A stretch of DNA of 64,000 nt from Neorhizobium alkalisoli (lineage in GTDB: Bacteria; Pseudomonadota; Alphaproteobacteria; Rhizobiales; Rhizobiaceae). The DNA lies in the NCBI RefSeq assembly GCF_007829835.1, contig NZ_VIWP01000006.1:339280-403279 (forward strand), written 5' to 3'. Below the pieces are notes generated by a model, which saw nothing but the letters and a program-made list of their open reading frames with translations, did not search any database and was not told the DNA's origin. Of the stretch, positions 17,984-26,796 are shown piece by piece. The position numbers and the translations under genes were made by a program. Each line of letters begins with the position of its first letter. Positions within the stretch are counted from its first letter, which is position 1.

Positions 17984-20251
17984 TTGACTGAACTGAATAT
18001 CAAGCGGCCTTTATGGGTCAAAATCACCGGCTACGGCTTTGCCGCGGTCCTTTTTGCAAGTGTCGCGATCGGCGGCATGGCATGGCGGGCGCAGGAAGCA
18101 TCCAGCGACGAAGCCCTGCAGAAGCAGGCGACCAGCGATCTGGCCATCATCCAGACCGACATGACGGCAATCCAGCGTTCGGCTGCGGCAATGGCGTCGG
18201 TCATGGCTGCCGACCCGGAAATGGCGCTGGCGATCGAAGCCAATGATCGCGCCAAGGCGATCAGCCTTTATGCCGGTGTTCTGCCGCAGATCGCCAAGGA
18301 AGGCGGACTTCTCTATTTCACCGTCGTCGATGCCGAAGGCAATGCGCTGGCGCGTATCCACAAGCCGGAAAGCTTTGGCGGCAGCATGCTCGGCCGCCGC
18401 AAGACCGTCGGCATTGCCGTCAAGGAAGGCAAGGTTGCCTCCGGTATCGAGCCCGGCCCGGACGGCAATATCAGCATGTATGCGACGGCACCGGTCATCA
18501 AGAATGGCAAGGTGGTCGGCGCGATCGACGTCGGCGTGCCGATGTCCACCGCCTATTTCGGCCCGCTCGCCAAGAAGCTCGGCGATGAAATCGCCGTCGA
18601 TGTCGTCGTCGATGGCAAGCTTTCGACGCGCAGCTCGACGGTTGGCGACAAGTCGCTGCTGACGCCCGAGGAAATGCAGGCCGGCTTCGAAGGCAAGCCG
18701 ATCCTCAAGCAGGTCCAGATGGGTGATCGCGACATGATGGTCACCGTCCGCCCGCTGCATAACTTCGCCGGCGAGAAGATCGGCGTATTCGAGATTGCAG
18801 CCGATGCAACCGATATCGTTGCCGCCAAGACCTCTGCCATGTGGACCACGATCATCGGTACGCTGATCGTCTCGGCACTGACGCTGGTCGGCTTCCTGTT
18901 CTTTGCCCGTGCGCTTGCCGGCGCTATTTCCCGCCTGACCCGCACCATGTCGAAGCTTGCCTCGGGTGATCTGTCGGCAGAGGTAGAGGGCGATAATCGT
19001 CCGGACGAAATCGGCGCGATGGCCAAGGCTGTCGAAGTGTTCAAGCAAAACGGCCTGAAGGCACGCGAGCTGGAGCGTCAGGCCGACGAGCAGCGCAATC
19101 TTTCCGAAGAGCAGCGCCGCCGCAATGCCGAACAGGATCGCATTCGCGCGGAATCCATGGCCGAAGCCACTTCGGGTCTGGCAGAGGGCCTGTCGCATCT
19201 GTCGTCCGGCGATCTGACATTCCAGCTGGCAAAGCCCTTTGCGGAAGAATTCGAAGGCCTGCGTGCCGATTTCAACAACACGGTCGAACAGCTGCGCGGT
19301 ACGCTGGCTTCTGTCGCCAATGCAACGTCGTCGATCGACAGCGGTTCGCGTGAAGTCAGCCAGTCGGCCGACGATCTTTCCAAGCGCACCGAACAGCAGG
19401 CTGCTTCGCTCGAAGAGACCGCAGCGGCCCTCGACGAGATCACGACGAATGTCGCAAACTCCTCGAAGCGCGCCGATGAGGCCCGCGCGGTCGCCATTCA
19501 GGCCAATGACAGCGCCCGCCAGTCGGGTGCGGTGGTTGCCAATGCCGTCGATGCCATGGGCCGTATCGAGCAGTCTTCCGACCAGATCGGCAACATTATC
19601 GGTGTCATCGATGATATCGCCTTCCAGACCAACCTGCTTGCCCTGAACGCCGGTGTCGAAGCCGCGCGTGCAGGCGAAGCCGGCAAGGGCTTTGCGGTCG
19701 TTGCACAGGAAGTGCGCGAACTTGCACAGCGTTCGGCTCAGGCTGCCAAGGAGATCAAGGATCTGATCGGCAAGTCGTCGGTCGAGGTCGAGACCGGCGT
19801 CCGGCTGGTGAGCGATACGGGCAAGGCGCTGAAGACGATCGAAGAGTATATCGTCACGATCAACCAGCACATGGATGCGATCGCGACCTCCTCGCGCGAG
19901 CAGTCGGTCGGCCTCAATGAGGTCAATACGGCCGTCAACCAGATGGACCAGGTCACGCAGCAGAACGCTGCCATGGTGGAAGAAGCCAATGCGGCCGGTG
20001 CAACGCTTGCCACCGAGGCGGGCCGCCTGCGCGAACTGATCGGCGGCTTCCAGCTGGGTGGTTCGGTTCAGGCGGGTTATGCCCCGGCTCCGGCCGCACG
20101 CCGCACGCCGGTCAATGCCGCTCCGCATACCAAACCGGTCTCTTCACCGGCCCGCAGCATGGTCGGCAAGATTGCCAAGGCATTTACCGGCAGAAGCGGT
20201 GGAGCCGCGGCCGCTGCTGCTCCTGTTGCCGAGAGCTGGGAAGAGTTCTGA
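17984..20251 (+). CDS. Methyl-accepting chemotaxis protein 2
   Basis: 755-residue chemoreceptor. Membrane helix about 13-33, a large periplasmic sensor about 34-285 with the look of a double Cache domain (VVDAEGNALARIHKP, SGIEPGPDGNISMYATAPVI and VVGAIDVGV segments), second helix about 287-312, two HAMP-like units, and the signalling domain with its hairpin tip at 545-584. It ends SWEEF, a CheR/CheB tether. The start is TTG; this is supported by receptor 3, whose matching N-terminus begins with ATG at the same place. Its sensor is paralogous to receptor 3 but its signalling half differs from receptors 1 and 3 at many positions. Confidence 0.93.
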   Translation: MTELNIKRPLWVKITGYGFAAVLFASVAIGGMAWRAQEASSDEALQKQATSDLAIIQTDMTAIQRSAAAMASVMAADPEMALAIEANDRAKAISLYAGVLPQIAKEGGLLYFTVVDAEGNALARIHKPESFGGSMLGRRKTVGIAVKEGKVASGIEPGPDGNISMYATAPVIKNGKVVGAIDVGVPMSTAYFGPLAKKLGDEIAVDVVVDGKLSTRSSTVGDKSLLTPEEMQAGFEGKPILKQVQMGDRDMMVTVRPLHNFAGEKIGVFEIAADATDIVAAKTSAMWTTIIGTLIVSALTLVGFLFFARALAGAISRLTRTMSKLASGDLSAEVEGDNRPDEIGAMAKAVEVFKQNGLKARELERQADEQRNLSEEQRRRNAEQDRIRAESMAEATSGLAEGLSHLSSGDLTFQLAKPFAEEFEGLRADFNNTVEQLRGTLASVANATSSIDSGSREVSQSADDLSKRTEQQAASLEETAAALDEITTNVANSSKRADEARAVAIQANDSARQSGAVVANAVDAMGRIEQSSDQIGNIIGVIDDIAFQTNLLALNAGVEAARAGEAGKGFAVVAQEVRELAQRSAQAAKEIKDLIGKSSVEVETGVRLVSDTGKALKTIEEYIVTINQHMDAIATSSREQSVGLNEVNTAVNQMDQVTQQNAAMVEEANAAGATLATEAGRLRELIGGFQLGGSVQAGYAPAPAARRTPVNAAPHTKPVSSPARSMVGKIAKAFTGRSGGAAAAAAPVAESWEEF

Positions 20252-20288
20252 GGCTGAGCCGCGAACGGATCACGGATCGAATGAAACG

Positions 20289-20317
20289 AAAAGGCGGGGT
20301 TTTACCCCGCCTTTTTT
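20289..20317 (+). terminator. Terminator of chemoreceptor gene 2
   Basis: 12-bp stem AAAAGGCGGGGT/ACCCCGCCTTTT, loop ttt, then a T run. It shares the AAAGGCGG core with the terminators of receptors 1 and 3. Confidence 0.95.
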
Positions 20318-20342
20318 CATGGCCATCAATCAGAGCAGGCAT

Positions 20343-21245
20343 TCAGCCCATGAACTGGTTGAAGAAACGAATACTTTCATGCACGGCGCCTGGAACGACG
20401 CCGTTATGGGTTCCCGGCAGCATCTTTGCCTCGATCGAGGTTCCCGCTGCCCGCACCCGGTCGATCAGCAGCTGGTGATCCTGGTCGAAGGGCCGTTCTT
20501 CCGTGCCGCGCAGAAGCAGTGTCGGGCATTTCAGGCTTGAGCCGAAACAGACCGACGAGCGCATAAGAAACTCCTTCGGATCGCTGGCATCGAAGCGGAT
20601 ATCCTGCTCCCAGCGGCCGAAGAAACGCCAGGAATTGACACCTGCGGAGATCGGGGCCGCGGCCTTGAACTTCCGGCACATGCCGGCCAGAAGGGCGAGC
20701 GTGCCGCCATTGCTGTGGCCGGCGAGGAAGAAGCGGTTCTTGTCGATGCCCGGCAGGTTTTCCAGATGATTTGCCGCCGCCAGGACATCCGACGTCTCGT
20801 CATAAAAGCCCGAGAAATTGCCGGCCTGGCCATTCTCACCGCGGAACGACGGCAGCATGACCACGAAGCCTGCCTCCCAATAGGGTTTCATCAGCTCCCA
20901 ATGGCCATCGCCCGTGGCATTGCCGCCATGCAGGAAGATAACTGCCGGCTTCAGCTTCGACGAAGGCTCGTAATGCGAGATCCAGGCAATCAGCTCGATC
21001 GACCCATCCGGCCCGCCGGGATAGGTGATCTTCTTTGCGCCGGGCGGTGTTCCAAGCGGAGGCGATGCCTCGGGCGCGGGGCCTTTCGACAGAAGACGCG
21101 TGGTGAAATGACGCCTCGCCTCGCCGTAATCTTCCTTCTCGAAGGGCAGAACTTCAGGAATGGGAAAGGAAGCGGCACTCGCGGCCTGAGGCAGAAGTGC
21201 GCCGGCAGCAAGACCACCCATCATAAGGCGGCGGGTCAGAAGCAT
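20343..21245 (-). CDS. Exported alpha/beta hydrolase (dienelactone-hydrolase-like)
   Basis: 300 residues. The N-terminus TRRLMMGGLAAGALLPQAASA is a signal peptide with a twin arginine, so Tat export is possible. The alpha/beta-hydrolase fold shows LHGGN (oxyanion loop), the nucleophile Ser178 in GHSNGG, Asp254 in PFDQD and His280 in LPGTHNG. Substrate unknown; peptidase or esterase activity is equally possible. It is opposite in orientation to the flanking chemoreceptor genes and may have been inserted between two duplicated receptors. Confidence 0.82.
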   Translation of the reverse strand: MLLTRRLMMGGLAAGALLPQAASAASFPIPEVLPFEKEDYGEARRHFTTRLLSKGPAPEASPPLGTPPGAKKITYPGGPDGSIELIAWISHYEPSSKLKPAVIFLHGGNATGDGHWELMKPYWEAGFVVMLPSFRGENGQAGNFSGFYDETSDVLAAANHLENLPGIDKNRFFLAGHSNGGTLALLAGMCRKFKAAAPISAGVNSWRFFGRWEQDIRFDASDPKEFLMRSSVCFGSSLKCPTLLLRGTEERPFDQDHQLLIDRVRAAGTSIEAKMLPGTHNGVVPGAVHESIRFFNQFMG

Positions 21246-21559
21246 TTGTCACCATCGAATATCACGATGGCTTCAAGCTAGCATTCAAAGGCGCTGCGGC
21301 AAGCCCATGCCTTGTGCTTCCTGTGGCCAGAATTGGCAAAACGCTAGAAAGCACGCGGAATTGATCACGCGCCGCGTGTCTCCGGATTGTGGCTGCATTG
21401 CCCGGTTGCGCGCTTTTTAGGGGAGTGTGGCAGGGTCGCATAAATGTAAGTGAAATTCGACATTTACCCTTTCGTGATCCCGAAAAATTTATCCAAAATT
21501 GATCTTTTGCCAAGATCCTTCGGGCGAAACCACTTTGCCTGTCCGGGGGGATTTTCGAA
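21246..21559. other. Intergenic region between the hydrolase and chemoreceptor gene 3
   Basis: 314 bp without a gene. It holds an inverted repeat TAAATGT-N12-ACATTTA at 21441-21466 and the shared 18-bp element at 21483-21500. The ATG of receptor 3 is preceded by GGGGGG-like bases rather than a consensus ribosome site. Promoters for both divergent genes must lie here. Confidence 0.5.
21483..21500 (+). promoter_or_regulatory. 18-bp element shared by the upstream regions of receptors 2 and 3 (copy 2)
   Basis: AAAAATTTATCCAAAATT, identical to the copy before receptor 2 and at almost the same distance (77 versus 74 bases) from the start codon. Confidence 0.5.
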
Positions 21560-23824
21560 ATGACCGAGCTTCATATCAAGCGTCCATTATGGATTACCAT
21601 GACCGCCTACGGCTTTGCCGCCGTTCTGTTTGCCAGCGCCGCGATCGGCGGCCTTGCCTGGTATCGACAATCGGTCATGAACGACAAGGCGCTGAAAAGC
21701 AAAGTCTCGAGCGATCTGGCCGTCATCCAGACGGATATGGCCGCAATCCAGAAATCGGCGGCGGCGCTTGCGTCATCCGTCGCTAACGATCCGAGCACGA
21801 TCCAGCTGATCGGCAATAACGATCGCGACGGGATCATCGCGAGATACGGGCCCGGCATGGCGGCCGTCTCGAAAGAGGGCTCGCTGCAGACCTTCACCTT
21901 CCTCGATGCGACCGGAACTGTCATCGCCCGGCCGCATGCGCCGGACAAGTTCGGCGACAAGATCATCGGCCGCCGCCAGACGGTGGCAACGGCGATCAAC
22001 ACCGGCAAGCTGGCCGCCGGCATCGAACAGGGCCGCACGGCGATCAACACGAGCGCAACCGTTCCCGTCCTCAAGGACGGCAAGGTGATCGGCGCGGTCG
22101 ATGTCGGCACGGAACTCAGCAACGCGTTCTTCAATCCGATCGCGGACCGGCTCGGTGCCGAGATCGTCGTCGACGTGCTGGTGGAAGGCAAGCTGCAACG
22201 ACAGTCGTCGACCCAGAACGGGCAGAGCATTCTTTCCGATGAAAAGATCAAGGCGGCTCTCGACGGAGAGACGATCCTGGAAAACGCGACGCTCGACGGC
22301 CGCGAGATGATCGTCAATGCCGTTCCCTTCAACAATTTCGGCGGGGCCAAGCTCGGCGTCATCGAAATCGCCACGGATGCGAGCGATATCCTGGCGCAGG
22401 CGCGCCAGTCGACCTGGATGTCCGCCGGTGTTTCGATCGTGGTATCGCTTCTGGCGCTTGTCGGCTTCCTCTTCTTCGCCCGCTCTCTTGCCGGCGCGAT
22501 TGCAGGCCTGACCCGCACGATGTCGCGTCTCGCTGCCGGCGATCTTGCTGTCGATGTCGGTGGCAAGAACCGGTCTGATGAAATCGGCGCCATGGCTGGG
22601 GCCGTGCAGGTATTCAAGGACAACGCGCTGAAGGCGCAGGGCCTCGAGCGGCTTGCCGACGAGCAGCGTCATCTTGGCGAGGAGGAACGTCGCCGTAATG
22701 CCGAGCATGAACATCAGCGCGCCGAAGCGATGGCGCAGGCGACATCCGGCCTCGGCGAAGGCCTGCGTCACCTGTCGTCCGGCGACCTGACCTTCCAGCT
22801 GACAAAGCCGTTCGCCTCGGATTTCGAAAGCCTGCGTGCGGATTTCAACAGCACGGTCGAACAGCTGCGTGGCACGCTGGCAGCCGTCGCAACAGCAACC
22901 TCCTCGATCGACAGCGGCTCGCGTGAAGTCAGCCAGTCTGCCGACGATCTCTCGAAGCGCACCGAACAGCAGGCAGCCTCGCTCGAGGAGACGGCAGCCG
23001 CTCTCGACGAGATCACCGCAAACGTCTCGAATTCGTCGAAGCGCGCCGAAGAGGCCCGTACCGTCGCGATCCAGGCGAATGGCAGTGCCCGCCAGTCGGG
23101 CGTGGTCGTTGCCAGCGCCGTCGATGCTATGGGCAAGATCGAACAGTCGTCGCAGCAGATTTCCAGCATTATCGGTGTGATTGACGACATCGCCTTCCAG
23201 ACCAATCTTTTGGCTCTGAACGCGGGTGTCGAAGCAGCGCGTGCGGGTGAAGCAGGCAAGGGCTTTGCCGTTGTCGCACAGGAAGTGCGCGAACTCGCCC
23301 AACGCTCAGCAAAGGCTGCGAAGGAGATCAAGGATCTGATCCGCAATTCGTCGGTCGAGGTCGAGAACGGCGTCAAGCTCGTCAGCGATACCGGTGAAGC
23401 GCTGAAGGCGATCGAGAGCTATATCGTCACCATCAACCAGCACATGGATGCGATCGCCACGTCCTCGCGCGAGCAGTCTGTCGGCCTTTCCGAGGTCAAC
23501 ACGGCGGTCAACCAGATGGACCAGGTGACGCAGCAGAATGCGGCGATGGTGGAAGAGGCCAATGCCGCCGGTGCGACGCTTGCCAATGAGGCGGGCCGTC
23601 TTCGTGAGCTGATCGGCGGTTTCCAGCTGGGCAGCGGTTCGGACCAGGTAAGCTATGCTTCCGCTCCGGCGACCCGCCGGGCACTGGTCAGTGCCGCGCC
23701 GCATGCGGCTCCCGTATCGTCGCCGGCTCGCAGCATGGTCGGCAAGATTGCCAATGCTTTCCGCGGCAAGGGTGGCGCTGCCGCCGCGCCTTCGGCTGCT
23801 GCAGACAGCTGGGAAGAGTTCTGA
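21560..23824 (+). CDS. Methyl-accepting chemotaxis protein 3 (chimeric relationship)
   Basis: 754-residue chemoreceptor. The N-terminal half (first helix, double-Cache-like sensor about 34-285, second helix, first HAMP) is a diverged paralogue of receptor 2: compare MTELHIKRPLW with MTELNIKRPLW. From residue 387 to 694 the protein appears identical to residues 292-599 of receptor 1, including the second HAMP-like unit and the signalling tip at 544-583; sampled DNA differs only at third codon positions. The tail again resembles receptor 2 (SSPARSMVGKIA) and ends SWEEF. This pattern points to gene conversion or domain exchange with receptor 1. The sensor's ligand is unknown. Confidence 0.93.
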   Translation: MTELHIKRPLWITMTAYGFAAVLFASAAIGGLAWYRQSVMNDKALKSKVSSDLAVIQTDMAAIQKSAAALASSVANDPSTIQLIGNNDRDGIIARYGPGMAAVSKEGSLQTFTFLDATGTVIARPHAPDKFGDKIIGRRQTVATAINTGKLAAGIEQGRTAINTSATVPVLKDGKVIGAVDVGTELSNAFFNPIADRLGAEIVVDVLVEGKLQRQSSTQNGQSILSDEKIKAALDGETILENATLDGREMIVNAVPFNNFGGAKLGVIEIATDASDILAQARQSTWMSAGVSIVVSLLALVGFLFFARSLAGAIAGLTRTMSRLAAGDLAVDVGGKNRSDEIGAMAGAVQVFKDNALKAQGLERLADEQRHLGEEERRRNAEHEHQRAEAMAQATSGLGEGLRHLSSGDLTFQLTKPFASDFESLRADFNSTVEQLRGTLAAVATATSSIDSGSREVSQSADDLSKRTEQQAASLEETAAALDEITANVSNSSKRAEEARTVAIQANGSARQSGVVVASAVDAMGKIEQSSQQISSIIGVIDDIAFQTNLLALNAGVEAARAGEAGKGFAVVAQEVRELAQRSAKAAKEIKDLIRNSSVEVENGVKLVSDTGEALKAIESYIVTINQHMDAIATSSREQSVGLSEVNTAVNQMDQVTQQNAAMVEEANAAGATLANEAGRLRELIGGFQLGSGSDQVSYASAPATRRALVSAAPHAAPVSSPARSMVGKIANAFRGKGGAAAAPSAAADSWEEF

Positions 23825-23874
23825 GGCTGAATGCCTGGCGGGCTTCGCGCGAAGCGAGCAGCCATAAGGATCGG

Positions 23875-23899
23875 AAAGGCGGGGGAAACCCCGCCTTTT
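23875..23899 (+). terminator. Terminator of chemoreceptor gene 3
   Basis: 10-bp stem AAAGGCGGGG/CCCCGCCTTT, loop gaaa, ending in four T. Related in sequence to the terminators of receptors 1 and 2. Confidence 0.9.
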
Positions 23900-24013
23900 G
23901 CATGCCTGCACTTTCGCCAGGAAAAAATTAGTTTGCGCTCACTTTTGGTTCGTTGACAAGCAAATTGAGCGGTCGGATAGTCTTTGCAGCGTTCATGCTC
24001 AAGGGAGGTTTCA

Positions 24014-24463
24014 ATGACAAACCGTCTAGTATTTCTTGCGTCTTTTGCTCTTCTTTCTTCGGTCGCATTCATCTCTCCGGCTTCGGCACTGACGATGAAG
24101 GAATGCAGTACCAAGTATCAGGCGGCCAAGGCCGATGGTTCTGCAAAGGACATGAAGTGGAACGACTTCCGGGCCAAGAATTGCGGCTCTGAGGCTGCCG
24201 CGGAAGATGCTGCCGACGACAAGGACGTCGCCGCCACCACCGAGAAGGAGCCTGAAAAGGCGTCTATCGCCGCGCCGAAGGGCGTCAGCTTCCCGAAGGC
24301 GATCGACAAGAAATACGCCGCCGAGACGCCGGCAAAGGGCCGCCTCAAGACCTGCGTCGATTCCTATCACCAGAACAAGGATGCCGGCACGCTGAAGGAT
24401 CTGAAGTGGATCCAGAAGGGCGGCGGCTACTGGAGCCTGTGCAACACCGCGCTGAAGAGCTGA
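24014..24463 (+). CDS. Secreted small protein with a duplicated Cys/KDxKW motif
   Basis: 149 residues with a signal peptide ending SPASA. Two similar segments are visible: CSTKYQAAKADGSAKDMKW followed by a Cys, and CVDSYHQNKDAGTLKDLKW followed by W and Cys. Each has a Cys, a K-x-AG-x-KD-[ML]-KW core and a second Cys, joined by an acidic/alanine-rich linker (AAEDAADDKD). This suggests two small disulfide-stapled repeats in the periplasm or outside. AAGGGAGG lies 5 bases before the ATG, a strong ribosome site that fixes the start. Function unknown. Confidence 0.85.
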   Translation: MTNRLVFLASFALLSSVAFISPASALTMKECSTKYQAAKADGSAKDMKWNDFRAKNCGSEAAAEDAADDKDVAATTEKEPEKASIAAPKGVSFPKAIDKKYAAETPAKGRLKTCVDSYHQNKDAGTLKDLKWIQKGGGYWSLCNTALKS

Positions 24464-24513
24464 TCGCTTCAGGCTCGCATTGGGGCTGATCGCCTCCATG
24501 CTGCAAACTCGGG

Positions 24514-24537
24514 ATCCCGCCAGAGATGGCGGGATTT
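24514..24537 (+). terminator. Terminator-like hairpin after the secreted small protein
   Basis: 9-bp stem ATCCCGCCA/TGGCGGGAT with loop gaga, but only TTT follows, so it is weak. Confidence 0.6.
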
Positions 24538-24610
24538 ACCCTGAATCGATACGGAAGTTGGCAATTCCGCCGTCGTATATCATAATCCTCTAATTGAATG
24601 GAGGATGCCG

Positions 24611-24787
24611 ATGACGGAGGACAATGACCCGCCCTACCACTTTATCGGAATTTGCCTGATCGCAGCGTTCATCGGACTTGCCATGGCTGTCCATGGCGCC
24701 GGCATGAGCAGCGTGCAGCAGACACGCGCCAAGCCGATTGCGGTTGCCGAGGATAGCAGCTCGACCTGGAGGCCGCCGATACAATAG
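24611..24787 (+). CDS. Small single-pass membrane protein
   Basis: 58 residues: a short acidic N-terminus (MTEDNDPPYHF), one membrane helix about residues 12-28, and a polar tail ending STWRPPIQ. The ATG at 24611 is preferred over the one at 24605 because GGAGG at 24600-24604 would touch the first but is 6 bases from the second. No family recognised. Confidence 0.65.
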   Translation: MTEDNDPPYHFIGICLIAAFIGLAMAVHGAGMSSVQQTRAKPIAVAEDSSSTWRPPIQ

Positions 24788-24876
24788 AGGCCTGCGCAAG
24801 CTTGCCGCCCGTACAGGGATAACCAGCCTCAACGGGCTGAAATCATCGTGCAATTCGAGATGTGGAAGTGAAACGG

Positions 24877-24961
24877 TGGTGCCCCGTGCCGGAATCGAAC
24901 CAGCACTCCTCTCGGAACCTGATTTTGAGTCAGGCGCGTCTACCAATTCCGCCAACGGGGC
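24877..24961 (-). tRNA. tRNA-Leu (anticodon CAA)
   Basis: 85 bases with CCA encoded. Acceptor arm GCCCCGT/ACGGGGC; D-loop with GGTAGAC; anticodon stem CCTGA/TCAGG with loop CTCAAAA giving CAA; long variable arm (class II); T arm GGTTCGATTCC. It reads UUG leucine codons. No integrase or duplicated 3' end is seen nearby. Confidence 0.97.
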
Positions 24962-25139
24962 ACGGAAATCATGGTGCATGGCCTCTAACATGCGCCTGTG
25001 TAACGACGCAAGAGGAACTATCCCTCAATGATCGATGACAGGGCAGGTGGCACCGGAAGTGTGCTGCCTGTTGCTTCGCCGGGTTGTTTCCGTGGCCGGC
25101 AGGATGCATTGTGCGCCGCGACAAAAGACATGCCGGATC

Positions 25140-26792
25140 ATGAAACTTCCATTCGCCCCCTCCTATGACGCGCTCTGCCGCGATTTTTCCTGGGACATCC
25201 CGGCCCGTTTCAACATCGGGACGCTCATCAGCGATGACTGGGCGGAAATCGAGCCGCAGCGCATCTGTCTCCAGCATTTCGATCCGGGCGGAGACCACCT
25301 TGCGCTGACCTATGGCGAGCTTTCCGCGCGCTCGAATGCGCTCGCACATGCGTTGAGCGGGCTCGGCATTGCTGCCGGCGATCGGGTGGCACTGCTTCTG
25401 CCGCAGGGGTTCGAGACTGTCATCTGGCACGCGGCGATCTACAAGATGGGAGCGATTGCGCTGCCGTTGGCGCTGCTGTTCGGGGCGGAGGCGCTGGAAT
25501 ACCGGCTGAAGATGTCGGACGCCACAGCCATCGTCACCAACGGTTTCGGGCTTGAGCGGCTTGCCGACATACGCGACCGCCTGCCGGAATTGCGGCATGT
25601 GATTGTTGCCGATGAGAGGATGGTCGGCCCCGGCATTTTATCGATGGAGGCCCTGATTGCCGAAAATCCTGCGCATTTCGAGGCCGTCGCCACGGGGCCG
25701 GACGATCCGGCGCTGATGATCTTCACTTCGGGTACAACCGGGCCGCCCAAGGCCGCCTTGCACGGGCACCGGGTGCTTGCAGGCCATTTGCCAGGATTTC
25801 AGATCGGCCATGATTTTGCGCCGCAGGACGACGACCGGATCTGGACGCCGGCCGACTGGGCCTGGGCGGGTGGTCTTCTCAATGTCGTCCTGCCGTCGCT
25901 GATGCTCGGCATTCCGGTCGTTTCCTCGCCGGCCCAAAAGTTCGATCCGGACATGGCGGTCAGGATCATGGCGGAGATGGGTGTGCGCAACGCCTTCATT
26001 CCGCCGACGGCCTTGCGGCTGATGCGTTCGGCGAAGGGAATTGATACGCGATTGCGGGCGCTTGGACTGCGGACGATCACGTCGGCCGGCGAGGCACTTG
26101 GGCGGGAAACCTATGACTGGGCGGCCAAGGCTTTTGGCGTGACGGTCAACGAGCTTTACGGCCAGACGGAATGCAATTTCGTCCTTGCCTCTTCGGCCAG
26201 TCTCGGCATTTCCCGCAGCGGTGCGACCGGACTGCCGGTGCCGGGCCATCGTGTCGGGATCGTCGATGATACGGGCCGCGAACTGTCGGCAGGTCAGATC
26301 GGGCAGATCGCCATCCACCGGCCCGATCCGGTGATGTTCCTCGGTTATTTTCGAGACGAGGCTGCGACCGAGGCGAAGTTTGCCGGCGACTGGCTGCTGA
26401 CCGGTGATCTTGGGCGTTGTGACGGACAGGGATATTTCGAGTTTCTCGGTCGCGACGACGATATCATCACGTCATCGGGCTACCGGATCGGTCCGAGCGA
26501 GGTCGAGGACTGCCTCAACGGTCATCCCGCTGTCAGGATGGCGGGCGTGGTCGGCAAGCCGGATCCGGTCCGCACCGAAATCGTCAAGGCCTATGTCGTA
26601 CTCGCCGACGGTTATGCGGCTGGCGAGGCGCTGGCGATGGAGATCCGCGAATGGGTCAAGTCGCGGCTGTCCATGCACGAATATCCGCGCGAAGTGGCTT
26701 TCGTCGAAGAGATTCCGATGACCACCAGCGGCAAGCTTATTCGCCGTGTCCTGCGGGACAAAGCGATCGCCGAGGCTGCAGTGGAAGGCTGA
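25140..26792 (+). CDS. AMP-forming acyl-CoA synthetase
   Basis: 550 residues of the ANL superfamily: activates an acid to acyl-AMP and then acyl-CoA. Motifs in order: MIFTSGTTGPPKAALHGHR (phosphate loop), ELYGQTECN (A5), the GDLGR aspartate (A7), SGYRIGPSEVED (A8 hinge) and TTSGKLIRRVLR with the A10 catalytic lysine. Family context suggests a medium- or short-chain acyl substrate (acetyl-CoA-synthetase-like), unproven. The frame is open to 25035 but the ATG at 25140 begins the family sequence. Confidence 0.93.
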   Translation: MKLPFAPSYDALCRDFSWDIPARFNIGTLISDDWAEIEPQRICLQHFDPGGDHLALTYGELSARSNALAHALSGLGIAAGDRVALLLPQGFETVIWHAAIYKMGAIALPLALLFGAEALEYRLKMSDATAIVTNGFGLERLADIRDRLPELRHVIVADERMVGPGILSMEALIAENPAHFEAVATGPDDPALMIFTSGTTGPPKAALHGHRVLAGHLPGFQIGHDFAPQDDDRIWTPADWAWAGGLLNVVLPSLMLGIPVVSSPAQKFDPDMAVRIMAEMGVRNAFIPPTALRLMRSAKGIDTRLRALGLRTITSAGEALGRETYDWAAKAFGVTVNELYGQTECNFVLASSASLGISRSGATGLPVPGHRVGIVDDTGRELSAGQIGQIAIHRPDPVMFLGYFRDEAATEAKFAGDWLLTGDLGRCDGQGYFEFLGRDDDIITSSGYRIGPSEVEDCLNGHPAVRMAGVVGKPDPVRTEIVKAYVVLADGYAAGEALAMEIREWVKSRLSMHEYPREVAFVEEIPMTTSGKLIRRVLRDKAIAEAAVEG

Positions 26793-26796
26793 GCTG

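Noticed and set aside
18011..20128. 705-codon open frame antisense to chemoreceptor 2
   Set aside because: Shadow frame; a similar one lies opposite receptor 3, reflecting codon use rather than genes.
24877..25139. Integration site at tRNA-Leu
   Set aside because: No integrase, direct repeat of the tRNA 3' end, or foreign genes flank it.
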